A DNA stretch of 64,000 nt from Billgrantia pellis (GTDB lineage Bacteria > Pseudomonadota > Gammaproteobacteria > Pseudomonadales > Halomonadaceae), in assembly GCF_008297955.1 (NCBI RefSeq), contig NZ_VTPY01000005.1:434001-498000 (forward strand), in the 5' to 3' direction. The notes under the pieces are model-generated. The model did no database searches. It saw only the letters and a program-made list of their open reading frames with translations, and was not told the DNA's origin. The translations under genes were made by a program, and so were the position numbers. Each line of letters starts with the position of its first letter. The first letter of the stretch is position 1. This document shows positions 33,345 through 42,243 of the stretch, piece by piece.

Positions 33345-34351
33345 TGCCGGGCAGGCGTAGCGCAAGACGCCTGGCCGTGCTGAGTAGCCTCGCACTCCTG
33401 GCGTACCAGTTACCTGCCGGTGCCGAGCCGGCGGTCTTTTCGGAATCGAATCCCGAGCGATTCGATTGCCGTCAATTGGCCGATTGGGACATGCCCGACT
33501 CGGCGCTGGAATGGTTCGAGCGCAGCCTCTGGGCCAGCCATTGCCACGTCTTCCAGGCACGTGCGGTTCGCATCGGTATCGATGGCGTCCGCACCCTGGC
33601 GCTATCCCACGACATCCGCGACGGCATCGAGCGGGAAGTCGCGCGGTTTCTTGACGGACCGTCGGTCTTTTTCGAGCGTCACGGCCGTATCGGGCGCATG
33701 ACCTGGGCCGATAGCGAGGACGACGCTCCCGCGTCGCCGGCGGGCATCTCCCGTCATATTGACCGTTACTATCGCCTGAGCATGGGCAATGACGAGCGCA
33801 TTGCCAATCGCAGTGCGGTTCGCCTGGACATCGAGCCGCTCGATGGCATGCGCTTTGGGCAGCGTCTCTGGCTAGACGCCGAAACGGCGCTGCCGCTCAA
33901 GCGCGAACTGATCGACGATCGCGGTCGGGTGGTCGAGACCTTCCAGCTCACCGAGTTGCAGCCGCCACAGCTGCACGAGGGCGGCGTGGTGCTGGACGAT
34001 CGACGAGCGCCGCCACGTCAGGCGTGGCAACCCGGCTGGCTGCCGGAAGGCTTCATCGACCAGCCGGTGGATACCGATGTGGAGCAGCACGACGATACGG
34101 TCGCGCATCGCATTTACAGTGACGGCCTCTCTACGCTCAGCCTTTTCGTCGAACCCATCGAAGAGGGGCGTGAGCGGCTCATTCCCGGCCTCCATCGTTT
34201 GGGGATTTCACTCGCCGTGGTGCGGCATGTCGCCTCCTCGGACCAGGCCATGCAGGTGGTGGTCATGGGAGAGCTGCCGCCACGAGTGCTGGTTCAGGTC
34301 GCCGACAATCTCGTCTGGAACGGGGCGTCGGCAGACGAAGAAGAAGGCTAG
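33344..34351 (+). CDS. mucB: Periplasmic sigma-E regulator, RseB/MucB-like
   Basis: A 335-residue protein with a signal peptide (LAVLSSLALLAYQLPAGAEP). Two domains are expected: an N-terminal lipoprotein-carrier-like domain with an LWASHCHVFQA-type start, and a C-terminal domain from about residue 225 (WQPGWLPEGF, HRIYSDGLSTLSLFVE). RseB binds the anti-sigma factor in the periplasm and protects it from cleavage, sensing mislocalised envelope lipids or lipoproteins. ATG 33344 overlaps the mucA stop by one base. Confidence 0.88.
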   Translation: MPGRRSARRLAVLSSLALLAYQLPAGAEPAVFSESNPERFDCRQLADWDMPDSALEWFERSLWASHCHVFQARAVRIGIDGVRTLALSHDIRDGIEREVARFLDGPSVFFERHGRIGRMTWADSEDDAPASPAGISRHIDRYYRLSMGNDERIANRSAVRLDIEPLDGMRFGQRLWLDAETALPLKRELIDDRGRVVETFQLTELQPPQLHEGGVVLDDRRAPPRQAWQPGWLPEGFIDQPVDTDVEQHDDTVAHRIYSDGLSTLSLFVEPIEEGRERLIPGLHRLGISLAVVRHVASSDQAMQVVVMGELPPRVLVQVADNLVWNGASADEEEG

Positions 34352-34464
34352 CGTGCCCTGACGCACTTGGGTTCGCACTGCTGGACGCCTTGAAAGCGTA
34401 GGTGGTATGCCTCAGAAATCGTTTGTGATGCAAATAATCGATGTACGCTGATGCAGGAGCTCAT

Positions 34465-35889
34465 ATGAAGCCAATGATGCGACACGTTTCCCTTTGGGCG
34501 TTTCTCTTGGCCTTGTTCGTTTCCAGCCAAGCGGCGCTCGCTCGGGAGCTGCCCGACTTCACGGGGCTAGTGAAGGAAGCCGCTCCCGGAGTGGTCAACA
34601 TCTCGTCCACGCGCGTCGTGCCGGGAAGAGATCAGGCCTTTCACGGGTTCGGTGGCCAGGAAATACCGGAGATATTCCGGCATTTCTTTGGCGACCGTCT
34701 TCCCATGCCCCCGGGGGGCGAGCCCGGCCCCGGGCGTGATCAGGAGCGCCAATCGCTGGGCTCCGGGTTCGTCATCAGCGAAGACGGGTATGTTCTGACC
34801 AATGCCCACGTGGTCGAGGGCGCCGATGAAATTCTCGTACGCCTCAACGATCGTCGCGAACTCGCGGCCGAGCTGGTGGGGGCTGACACCCAGACCGATG
34901 TGGCGCTGCTCAAGGTTGAGGCCGAGGGATTGCCCACCCTGCGGATGGGGGATTCCGATACGCTGCAAGTCGGTGAATGGGTGGCCGCCATCGGGTCGCC
35001 GTTCGGCTTCGAGCACTCCGTGACCGCCGGTATCATCAGTGCCATCAACCGCACGCTGCCACGCGACGCCTACGTGCCGTTCATCCAGACCGACGTGGCC
35101 ATCAATCCCGGCAATTCCGGCGGCCCCCTGTTCAATCTGGACGGCGAAGTGGTGGGGATCAACTCGCAGATCTTCACCCGTAGCGGTGGCTTCATGGGGC
35201 TGTCGTTCGCCATCCCTATCAACGTGGCCATGGATGTCGCCAACCAACTGCGCGAAGACGGTCGCGTGCACCGCGGCTGGCTGGGCGTGATGATTCAGCC
35301 GGTCTCACGCGATCTGGCCGAGTCGTTCGGCATGGATAGCCCCAGCGGTGCCCTGATCGCCGATCTCGACCCGGAAGGCCCGGCGGCTCGCGCCGGTCTG
35401 CAGGCGGGTGACATCGTGCTCGAGGTCGATGGGGAAGAGGTCGAGCGTTCGCGCAACCTGCCACGCCTGATCGGCAGGGTAACCCCGGGGGAGGAAGCCG
35501 AGCTGACCATCCTGCGCGACGGCGAGCGTCAGAGCCTCGAGGTGACCATCGGCGATTGGCCCGACAGCGAGACCGGCGGAGGCGAGAAAAATGGTGGCAA
35601 TTCCCAAGCGCGGTTGGGTATTGCCGTAGCCGAACTCGGGAAGGAGGAACTTAGCCGTCTGGGGCTCGATTCGGGCGTTATGGTGCGTGAGGTCGATCCC
35701 GGCGGCGCTGCCGCCGAAGCCGGCATACGGCCCGGTGACGTTATCGTCAGTGTCGATCACCGGGCCGTGGAGAGTGGCGCCCAGCTACGTGAGCTGATCG
35801 AATCGATGCCTACCGATCGCGCGGTGCCGGTACGGCTCTACCGTGAGGGGCGCTCGCTGTTCGTGGCGCTGAGACTCGCGCGCGGCTGA
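34465..35889 (+). CDS. mucD: Periplasmic serine protease, DegP/MucD-like
   Basis: A 474-residue Do-family protease. A signal peptide ends near AALARE. The catalytic triad is visible as H115 (TNAHVV), D145 (TDVALLK) and S218 (NPGNSGGP). Two PDZ domains follow, starting near 280 (RGWLGVMIQPV) and 385 (LGIAVAELG). It degrades misfolded envelope proteins and, in Pseudomonas relatives, dampens AlgU activity. It closes the rpoE-mucA-mucB module. ATG 34465, with an AGGAG site, was chosen over the upstream codon 34441. Confidence 0.93.
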   Translation: MKPMMRHVSLWAFLLALFVSSQAALARELPDFTGLVKEAAPGVVNISSTRVVPGRDQAFHGFGGQEIPEIFRHFFGDRLPMPPGGEPGPGRDQERQSLGSGFVISEDGYVLTNAHVVEGADEILVRLNDRRELAAELVGADTQTDVALLKVEAEGLPTLRMGDSDTLQVGEWVAAIGSPFGFEHSVTAGIISAINRTLPRDAYVPFIQTDVAINPGNSGGPLFNLDGEVVGINSQIFTRSGGFMGLSFAIPINVAMDVANQLREDGRVHRGWLGVMIQPVSRDLAESFGMDSPSGALIADLDPEGPAARAGLQAGDIVLEVDGEEVERSRNLPRLIGRVTPGEEAELTILRDGERQSLEVTIGDWPDSETGGGEKNGGNSQARLGIAVAELGKEELSRLGLDSGVMVREVDPGGAAAEAGIRPGDVIVSVDHRAVESGAQLRELIESMPTDRAVPVRLYREGRSLFVALRLARG

Positions 35890-35910
35890 CCGATTCGAGC
35901 GCTCTTCCTT

Positions 35911-35940
35911 CGACGCCTCCCGCCACGCCGGGAGGCGTCG
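35911..35940 (+). terminator. Terminator-like hairpin after mucD
   Basis: A perfect 11-bp stem CGACGCCTCCC / GGGAGGCGTCG with an eight-base loop, 21 bases after the mucD stop. No T run follows. Confidence 0.6.
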
Positions 35941-35988
35941 TCGTATGCGTGTCGTACGGCTGCGCTGTCCAACCCTCTATCATGCCGG

Positions 35989-35994
35989 TACAAT
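35989..35994 (+). promoter_or_regulatory. -10 element candidate for the lepA operon
   Basis: TACAAT lies 79 bases upstream of the lepA ATG, with TGTCCA 17 bases before it as a weak -35 (3 of 6 matches). Confidence 0.4.
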
Positions 35995-36072
35995 ACCGCC
36001 ATCTTCTTGCACGCCCGACCTCAGTTGCTTCTTCAAACATGGCCGGGGCGTGTGCACGAACCGGATCTCCTC

Positions 36073-37890
36073 ATGTCTGAAGCCGAAAAAAGCAGCAAGC
36101 TGAGAAATATACGAAATTTCTCTATCATCGCGCACATCGACCATGGTAAGTCCACGCTTGCCGATCGCCTGATCCAAAGTTGCGGTGGACTGACCGAGCG
36201 CGAACTGAAGGAACAGGTGCTCGACTCGATGGACCTCGAGCGTGAGCGCGGCATTACCATCAAGGCGCAGTCGGTGACGTTGGATTATCATGCCCAGGAC
36301 GGCAACACCTACCAGCTCAATTTCATCGATACCCCCGGTCACGTGGACTTCTCTTACGAGGTTTCGCGTTCGCTCTACGCCTGCGAAGGGGCCTTGCTGG
36401 TCGTGGACGCCGCACAGGGCGTCGAGGCGCAATCGGTAGCGAACTGCTACACCGCCATCGAACAAGGGCTCGAGGTGCTGCCGGTACTCAACAAGATGGA
36501 CCTGCCTCAGGCCGATCCGGACAAGGTATCCCACGAGATCGAGGAGATCATCGGGCTGGACGCCACCGATGCCTGCCAGGTGTCGGCCAAGAGCGGACTC
36601 GGCATCGATGCGCTGCTCGAGCGTCTGGTGCGCGACATTCCGCCGCCCAAGGGCGATCCGGCAGCACCGCTGCAGGCGCTGATCATCGACTCCTGGTTCG
36701 ACAACTATCTCGGTGTCGTCTCGCTGGTGCGCATCTTCGATGGCACGTTGAAAAAGGGCGAGAAGATTCGCATCAAGTCCACGGGGCGCGACTGGCAGGC
36801 CAACGAGGTGGGCATCTTCACGCCGCTGCGGAAGGAGACCAACATCCTGCGCGCCGGTGAAGTGGGCTTCGTGGTGGCCGGCATCAAGGACATCCACGGC
36901 GCGCCGGTAGGCGACACCATCACCCACGCCAAGACGCCCGACGTGCCGCGCCTTCCCGGTTTCCAGAAGGTCAAGCCGCAAGTCTATGCCGGCATGTTCC
37001 CGGTCAGTGCCGATGACTACGAGGATTTCCGCGACGCGCTGGAGAAGTTGGCGCTCAACGACGCTTCGCTGGAGTACGAGCCCGAGAATTCCGATGCCCT
37101 CGGTTTCGGTTTTCGCGTTGGCTTCCTCGGCACGCTGCACATGGAGATCATCCAGGAGCGTCTCGAGCGCGAATACGACCTGGATCTGCTCACCACGGCG
37201 CCCACCGTGGTCTATGAGCTGGCGATGAAGAACGGCGATACCCATTATGTCTCCAACCCTTCCAAGCTGCCCGACATGGCCGACGTGGAAGAGATGCGCG
37301 AGCCGATCGTGCGTGCCAGTATCCTGGTGCCGCAGGAGTTCGTCGGCAACGTGATCATGGAGTGCGAGAACCGTCGCGGCAATCAGCTCGACATGCAGTT
37401 CTTGGGTAGCCAGATCCAGCTCACTTATGAGCTGCCCATGTCCGAAGTGGTGATGGATTTCTTCGACCGCCTCAAGTCCATTTCCAAGGGCTATGCCTCG
37501 CTGGACTACAATTTCGAGCGCTTCGAGGCGGCCAAACTGGTGCGCCTGGACGTGTTGATCAACGGCGACCGGGTCGACGCCCTGGCGGTGATCATCCATC
37601 GCGATCACGCCCACTCGCGCGGTCGCGTGCTGGTCGAGAAGATGAAGGAGCTGATCCCGCGTCAGATGTTCGACGTGGCGATCCAGGCGGCCATTGGCGG
37701 CCAGGTGGTGGCGCGCTCCACGGTCAAGGCGCTGCGCAAGAACGTCACCGCGAAGTGCTATGGTGGCGACGTGACGCGCAAGAAGAAGCTGCTCGAGAAG
37801 CAGAAAGCGGGCAAGAAACGCATGAAACAGGTCGGTCGGGTGGAGATTCCCCAGGACGCCTTCCTGGCCGTGCTCAAGGTGAACGACTAG
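36073..37890 (+). CDS. lepA: Elongation factor 4 (LepA)
   Basis: A 605-residue translational GTPase. G1 is AHIDHGKST near residue 20, G2 ERGITIK, G3 DTPGHVDF and G4 NKMDLP. The LepA-specific C-terminal domain ends with the basic [20 protein letters not shown] stretch. EF4 acts on stalled or mis-translocated ribosomes. The start ATG 36073 was chosen because the family begins shortly before the [13 protein letters not shown] motif. It lies 16 bases before lepB, the usual operon. Confidence 0.96.
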   Translation: MSEAEKSSKLRNIRNFSIIAHIDHGKSTLADRLIQSCGGLTERELKEQVLDSMDLERERGITIKAQSVTLDYHAQDGNTYQLNFIDTPGHVDFSYEVSRSLYACEGALLVVDAAQGVEAQSVANCYTAIEQGLEVLPVLNKMDLPQADPDKVSHEIEEIIGLDATDACQVSAKSGLGIDALLERLVRDIPPPKGDPAAPLQALIIDSWFDNYLGVVSLVRIFDGTLKKGEKIRIKSTGRDWQANEVGIFTPLRKETNILRAGEVGFVVAGIKDIHGAPVGDTITHAKTPDVPRLPGFQKVKPQVYAGMFPVSADDYEDFRDALEKLALNDASLEYEPENSDALGFGFRVGFLGTLHMEIIQERLEREYDLDLLTTAPTVVYELAMKNGDTHYVSNPSKLPDMADVEEMREPIVRASILVPQEFVGNVIMECENRRGNQLDMQFLGSQIQLTYELPMSEVVMDFFDRLKSISKGYASLDYNFERFEAAKLVRLDVLINGDRVDALAVIIHRDHAHSRGRVLVEKMKELIPRQMFDVAIQAAIGGQVVARSTVKALRKNVTAKCYGGDVTRKKKLLEKQKAGKKRMKQVGRVEIPQDAFLAVLKVND

Positions 37891-37906
37891 GATCGGCGAC
37901 ACTATT

Positions 37907-38710
37907 ATGGATTTCTCTCTCCTGTTGGTGGTGGCCGTCGCCATCACCGGTTTGATCTGGCTGCTCGATATCGTCTGGTGGCGCCCGGCTCGCCGCCGGA
38001 AACTCGCCAATGTCGAGGTGGGCACCACCGAAGGGTTGGATGACGCCGCCCGTGAGCGTGCCATGAAGGACCCCTGGCCGGTCGACTATGCGCGCTCCTT
38101 CTTTCCGGTGCTGCTGGTCGTGCTGTTGTTGCGGAGTTTTCTGGTGGAGCCGTTCCAGATCCCTTCGGGCTCGATGCGTCCCACGCTCGAAGTGGGGGAT
38201 TTCATTCTGGTCAACAAGTATGCCTATGGCCTGCGTCTGCCGGTTACGCACGATCGCATCATCGAAGTGGGCGAGCCACAGCGCGGTGATGTCATGGTGT
38301 TTCGCTTCCCCAGCGAGCCCTCGGTGAACTTCATCAAGCGTGTGGTGGGCCTGCCGGGCGATACGCTGCGCTACGAGGGCAAGCAGTTATATGTCAATGG
38401 CGAGCCGGTGCCCAAGCGCCTGTTGGACGAGGCGCCTCCCTCGGCGCCTGGCGAGTGGCTGCTCGAGGAGCAACTGGGCGAGACCAGTCATCGAATCTAC
38501 AATAACCCCCGTGACCCCGGCCCTCGGGTACGTGAAGTGGTTGTTCCCGAAGGACACTATTTCACCATGGGCGACAATCGCGACCACTCCAACGACAGCC
38601 GCTATTGGGGCTTCGTGCCGGAGGAGAACGTCGTCGGCCGAGCGTTTGCCGTGTGGATGCACTGGGATGGCGGCCTGCCGAGCTTCACCCAGATCCGCCG
38701 CATCCATTGA
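37907..38710 (+). CDS. lepB: Signal peptidase I
   Basis: A 267-residue inner-membrane protease. Two N-terminal membrane segments lie at about 3-24 and 66-80. The catalytic serine is S89 in PSGSM and the general-base lysine is K144 in FIKRVVG. GDNRDHSNDSRYWG is the conserved C-terminal box. It removes signal peptides from exported proteins. The small DUF4845 gene that often separates lepB from rnc in gammaproteobacteria is absent; only 24 bases intervene. Confidence 0.96.
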   Translation: MDFSLLLVVAVAITGLIWLLDIVWWRPARRRKLANVEVGTTEGLDDAARERAMKDPWPVDYARSFFPVLLVVLLLRSFLVEPFQIPSGSMRPTLEVGDFILVNKYAYGLRLPVTHDRIIEVGEPQRGDVMVFRFPSEPSVNFIKRVVGLPGDTLRYEGKQLYVNGEPVPKRLLDEAPPSAPGEWLLEEQLGETSHRIYNNPRDPGPRVREVVVPEGHYFTMGDNRDHSNDSRYWGFVPEENVVGRAFAVWMHWDGGLPSFTQIRRIH

Positions 38711-38734
38711 TGGACCAGAACCAACAGGAATTTC

Positions 38735-39427
38735 GTGAGCAAATCCCTTACCGCCTTCAGTCGCCGCATTGGCCATACCTTCCGCGATAATGCCTTGCTG
38801 GAACTGGCCATGACTCATCGTAGCTACGGGGGCCAGAACAACGAACGCCTGGAATTCCTGGGCGATTCCATCGTCAACTTCGTTATCGCCGAGGCGCTCT
38901 ACGAGCGCTTTCCCCAGGCACGCGAAGGACAGCTTTCGCGCTTGCGCGCCCGCCTGGTACGCGGCCAGACGCTGGCCGAGCTGGCTCGCGAGATGGCCTT
39001 TGGCGAATGCCTGCGCCTGGGCTCCGGTGAGATGAAGAGCGGGGGGCATCGCCGCGACTCTATCCTGGCCGATGCCGTCGAGGCCGTGCTTGGGGCAATT
39101 TACCTGGATGCCGGCATGGACGTGGCCCGGGCCCGCGTGCTGGCCTGGTACGCCGAGCGGCTGGCGTCCATCGACCTGCAGGACACGCAGAAGGATCCCA
39201 AGACCCGGCTTCAGGAGTTCCTGCAATCGCGCCAGTCGCCGCTGCCGCGCTACGAAGTGGTGACGGTGGAAGGGGAGGCCCACGACCAGACCTTTACCGT
39301 GGAGTGCCACGTCGAGTTGCTCGATTCGCATACCCTGGGCACCGGGTCCAGTCGTCGCCACGCCGAACAGCAGGCCGCCGAGTTGGCGTTGGCACGGCTC
39401 GACCTTCGCGGAGGAGGCAGCTCATGA
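38735..39427 (+). CDS. rnc: Ribonuclease III
   Basis: A 230-residue double-strand-specific endoribonuclease. The catalytic signature [19 protein letters not shown] lies near residue 35; [14 protein letters not shown] supplies the second acidic pair. A dsRNA-binding domain from about 155 ends [18 protein letters not shown]. It processes rRNA precursors. The start is GTG 38735 with a CAGGAA site. Its stop overlaps era by four bases. Confidence 0.95.
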   Translation: MSKSLTAFSRRIGHTFRDNALLELAMTHRSYGGQNNERLEFLGDSIVNFVIAEALYERFPQAREGQLSRLRARLVRGQTLAELAREMAFGECLRLGSGEMKSGGHRRDSILADAVEAVLGAIYLDAGMDVARARVLAWYAERLASIDLQDTQKDPKTRLQEFLQSRQSPLPRYEVVTVEGEAHDQTFTVECHVELLDSHTLGTGSSRRHAEQQAAELALARLDLRGGGSS

Positions 39428-40323
39428 GCGAAACCTGTGGCTTCGTGGCGATCGTGGGGCGCCCGAACGTGGGCAAATCGACCCTGATGAACCGCGTCCT
39501 GGGACAGAAGATATCGATCACCTCGCGGCGGCCCCAAACCACGCGACACCAGGTCATGGGCATCAAGACAGTGAACGAGGCGCAGTTCATCTACGTAGAC
39601 ACCCCGGGCATTCATATCCTGGGTCGTGACCGCAACAAGGCGATCAACCGCTTCATGAATCAGGCGGCTACCCAGGCGCTGCGCGATGTCGACTGCGTCG
39701 TCTTCATCATCGACCGTACCCGCTGGACCGAAGAGGACCAGATAGTGTTGCAGCGCCTGGAACACGTCGAGGCGCCAGTGATCCTGGCCGTCAATAAGGT
39801 CGATCGGCTCGAGGACAAGAGCACGCTGTTGCCCTGGCTCGCCGAGGTCGGGGCGAGGCGTGAGTTTGCGGCCATCATTCCCCTCTCCGCCAAGCACGGT
39901 ACCAACGTGCCGGAGCTGGAAGCGGAAGTCGCCAAGCACCTGCCCGAAGGTATCCACCATTTCCCCGACGATCAGATCACCGACAGGAGCCAGCGTTTTC
40001 TGGCCGCCGAGCTGGTACGCGAGAAGATCATGCGTCAGCTCGGCGACGAGTTGCCCTACCAAGTGACGGTCGAAATCGAGGAGTTCCGCGATGAGGGCAA
40101 GATCGTGTACATCAGTGCGCTGATCCTGGTGGAGCGCGCCGGGCAGAAAAAGATTCTCATCGGCGACAAGGGCGAGCGGATCAAGAGCATCGGTCGTGAG
40201 GCGCGCCTCGACATGGAGCGAGCATTGGATGCCAAGGTGATGCTCAACCTGTGGGTCAAGGTGAAGCGAGGCTGGTCGGATGACGAGAGGGCACTGAAAA
40301 GCCTCGGCTACGATCTTGATTGA
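39424..40323 (+). CDS. era: GTPase Era, 16S rRNA maturation
   Basis: A 299-residue GTPase. G1 is GRPNVGKST near residue 13, G3 VDTPGIH, and G4 NKVD. The C-terminal KH domain shows [10 protein letters not shown] and [16 protein letters not shown]. Era binds the 3' end of 16S rRNA during 30S assembly. The start ATG 39424 overlaps the rnc stop (ATGA), the classical rnc-era-recO coupling. Confidence 0.96.
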   Translation: MSETCGFVAIVGRPNVGKSTLMNRVLGQKISITSRRPQTTRHQVMGIKTVNEAQFIYVDTPGIHILGRDRNKAINRFMNQAATQALRDVDCVVFIIDRTRWTEEDQIVLQRLEHVEAPVILAVNKVDRLEDKSTLLPWLAEVGARREFAAIIPLSAKHGTNVPELEAEVAKHLPEGIHHFPDDQITDRSQRFLAAELVREKIMRQLGDELPYQVTVEIEEFRDEGKIVYISALILVERAGQKKILIGDKGERIKSIGREARLDMERALDAKVMLNLWVKVKRGWSDDERALKSLGYDLD

Positions 40324-40325
40324 CC

Positions 40326-41027
40326 ATGCAGCCGCAACCGGCCTTTCTCCTGCATAAGCGTCCCTATCGCGAAACCAGTGCGCTGGTCGAGCTGTTTACC
40401 CTCGAGCATGGTCGCGTGCGCGCAGTGGCTCAGGGCGTGCAGCGCCCCGGCTCGCGCTCGCGAGGGCGGTTGCAACCCTTCGCCCCGCTTCACGTGACTT
40501 GGGTGGGAGAGGGGGAGCTCAAGCGTCTGCGCCTGATGGAGAGCCGTGGCGCGGCAGCGCTGCTGGTGGGGGAGGGGCTGCTTTGCGGGCTCTATGCCAA
40601 CGAGCTACTGACGCGAACACTGCCGGTAGAGCTGCCGACGCCGGAGGTGTTTGCCTACTATACGGCCCTGCTCGAGGCGTTGCCGCGTCCCGAGGGACGA
40701 GCCACGGCACTGCGGCGTCTGGAGTTCGCCCTGCTCGACGCGCTGGATGCTGCGCCGCGTTACACCACGCCTGATGGCGGCGAACTCGATCCCCAGGGCC
40801 GTTACCGTTTCGATACCGCATCGCGGGCCTTCGTGCGCGGCGAGCCCGGGCTGGATGGGCGCACCCTACGCTTGCTGGCCGGCGGTGACTGGGGGATGCC
40901 GGGTCTCGCCGGCCCGGCCAAGGCGGTAGCGCGCGCGGCATTGGCGCCATTGCTGGGGACGCGCCCGCTGCGCTCGCGCGAACTGATGCGTCAACTTGCC
41001 GAGCGGCGCCGTTCCCCCTCACACTGA
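40326..41027 (+). CDS. recO: DNA repair protein RecO
   Basis: A 233-residue RecO. The N-terminal OB fold shows [25 protein letters not shown] and a short [12 protein letters not shown]. The middle is helical ([16 protein letters not shown]). RecO anneals DNA and loads RecA with RecR. The zinc-binding cysteines found in some RecO proteins are missing, as in E. coli. ATG 40326 follows the era stop by two bases; a TTG at 40320 is a possible alternative. Confidence 0.92.
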   Translation: MQPQPAFLLHKRPYRETSALVELFTLEHGRVRAVAQGVQRPGSRSRGRLQPFAPLHVTWVGEGELKRLRLMESRGAAALLVGEGLLCGLYANELLTRTLPVELPTPEVFAYYTALLEALPRPEGRATALRRLEFALLDALDAAPRYTTPDGGELDPQGRYRFDTASRAFVRGEPGLDGRTLRLLAGGDWGMPGLAGPAKAVARAALAPLLGTRPLRSRELMRQLAERRRSPSH

Positions 41028-41062
41028 AAGTGATTCCCATCGACCTGCTGCTGGAGAAAGCC

Positions 41063-41863
41063 ATGCATCCCCCGCGCATTCTGCTCGGCGTCAATATCGA
41101 TCATATCGCCACGCTGCGCCAGGCCCGCGGCACACGCTACCCCGACCCCGTCCAGGCGGCGCTGGCAGCCGAGGAGGCAGGCGCCGACGGCATCACCGTG
41201 CACCTGCGCGAAGACCGACGCCATATCCAGGAGCGCGACGTGCGCCTTCTCACCGAGGTGCTCAATACCCGCATGAACCTTGAGATGGCGGTGACCGAGG
41301 AGATGCTGGCACTGGCCGAGGCGCTACGCCCGGCGCACATCTGCCTGGTGCCGGAGAAGCGCGAGGAGCTGACCACCGAAGGGGGGCTGGACGTGGTCGG
41401 CGGGTTCGACGACGTCGCAGCCGCTTGCCAGCGTCTGGCGACCGCCGGCTGCGAGGTATCGCTGTTCATCGATCCGGAGCCTAGCCAGATCGAGGCGGCC
41501 AAGCGCGCCGGCGCGCCGGTGATCGAGCTGCACACCGGCGCCTATGCCGAATGTAGCGGGGCGCAAGCCCGGCGGGAGCATGCGCGCCTGACGGCGGCGA
41601 CGGAAATGGCGCTCGAGCTCGGGCTTACCGTCAATGCAGGGCATGGACTGAATTATCACAACGTCGAGTCGATCGCCGCGATTCCCGGTCTTCACGAACT
41701 GAACATCGGTCACGCCGTCATCGCGCGGGCGCTGTTCGTCGGCCTCAAGGAGGCGGTAGCGGAAATGAAGCGCCTGATGATCGCCGGCCAGGAAGCCGGT
41801 TTCATCGCTTCGCTGGAAGAGCACGAGCATCACCACCACGGGGATGGCGACGACCACGCATGA
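41063..41863 (+). CDS. pdxJ: Pyridoxine 5'-phosphate synthase
   Basis: A 266-residue TIM-barrel enzyme that condenses 1-deoxyxylulose 5-phosphate with aminoacetone phosphate to form vitamin B6. Signatures are [18 protein letters not shown] near the start, [40 protein letters not shown] and [13 protein letters not shown]. The C-terminus adds a His/Asp-rich tail ([13 protein letters not shown]) absent from typical PdxJ (about 243 residues). ATG 41063 has GGAG eight bases upstream. The stop overlaps acpS (ATGA). Confidence 0.95.
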   Translation: MHPPRILLGVNIDHIATLRQARGTRYPDPVQAALAAEEAGADGITVHLREDRRHIQERDVRLLTEVLNTRMNLEMAVTEEMLALAEALRPAHICLVPEKREELTTEGGLDVVGGFDDVAAACQRLATAGCEVSLFIDPEPSQIEAAKRAGAPVIELHTGAYAECSGAQARREHARLTAATEMALELGLTVNAGHGLNYHNVESIAAIPGLHELNIGHAVIARALFVGLKEAVAEMKRLMIAGQEAGFIASLEEHEHHHHGDGDDHA

Positions 41864-42243
41864 TCATCGGCGTAGGCACCGACATTGCCAAAGTGGCGCG
41901 GTTCGAGGCGGCCATGGCGCGCCATGGCGTGCGCTTCGCCGAGCGGGTGCTGGGGGCGATCGAACGCGAGTGGCTGGAACAGCGCCACAACAAGGCGGCG
42001 TTCCTGGCCAAACGCTTTGCCGCCAAGGAGGCCTTCGTCAAGGCGCTGGGTGTTGGCCTGCGTCATGGTATGCGCTGGACCGAGATCCAGGTAGTCAGCG
42101 ATGCCCTCGGACGCCCCTCGTTGATGCTTGGTGGGCGCGCCCACGAGCTCGCCGAGGTGGCCGGCGTGCGCTCCATTCACTTGTCCTTGAGCGACGAGGC
42201 CGAACTGGCGCTTGCCATGGTAGTGCTGGAAGGCGCTTCCTGA
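41860..42243 (+). CDS. acpS: Holo-[acyl-carrier-protein] synthase
   Basis: A 127-residue phosphopantetheinyl transferase. [13 protein letters not shown] carries the first metal aspartate near residue 8, and [14 protein letters not shown] the conserved Glu. [12 protein letters not shown] is the third motif. It attaches 4'-phosphopantetheine to ACP. It overlaps pdxJ by four bases. Its last 67 bases overlap the 3' end of the hybrid kinase gene on the other strand. Confidence 0.95.
   Translation: MIIGVGTDIAKVARFEAAMARHGVRFAERVLGAIEREWLEQRHNKAAFLAKRFAAKEAFVKALGVGLRHGMRWTEIQVVSDALGRPSLMLGGRAHELAEVAGVRSIHLSLSDEAELALAMVVLEGAS

Noticed and set aside
35980..38064. A 694-codon open frame on the minus strand across lepA
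   Set aside because: It lies wholly antisense to a clear lepA gene with all GTPase motifs. Long antisense frames are expected in high-GC genes with strong third-position bias. Its translation has no domain or signal.
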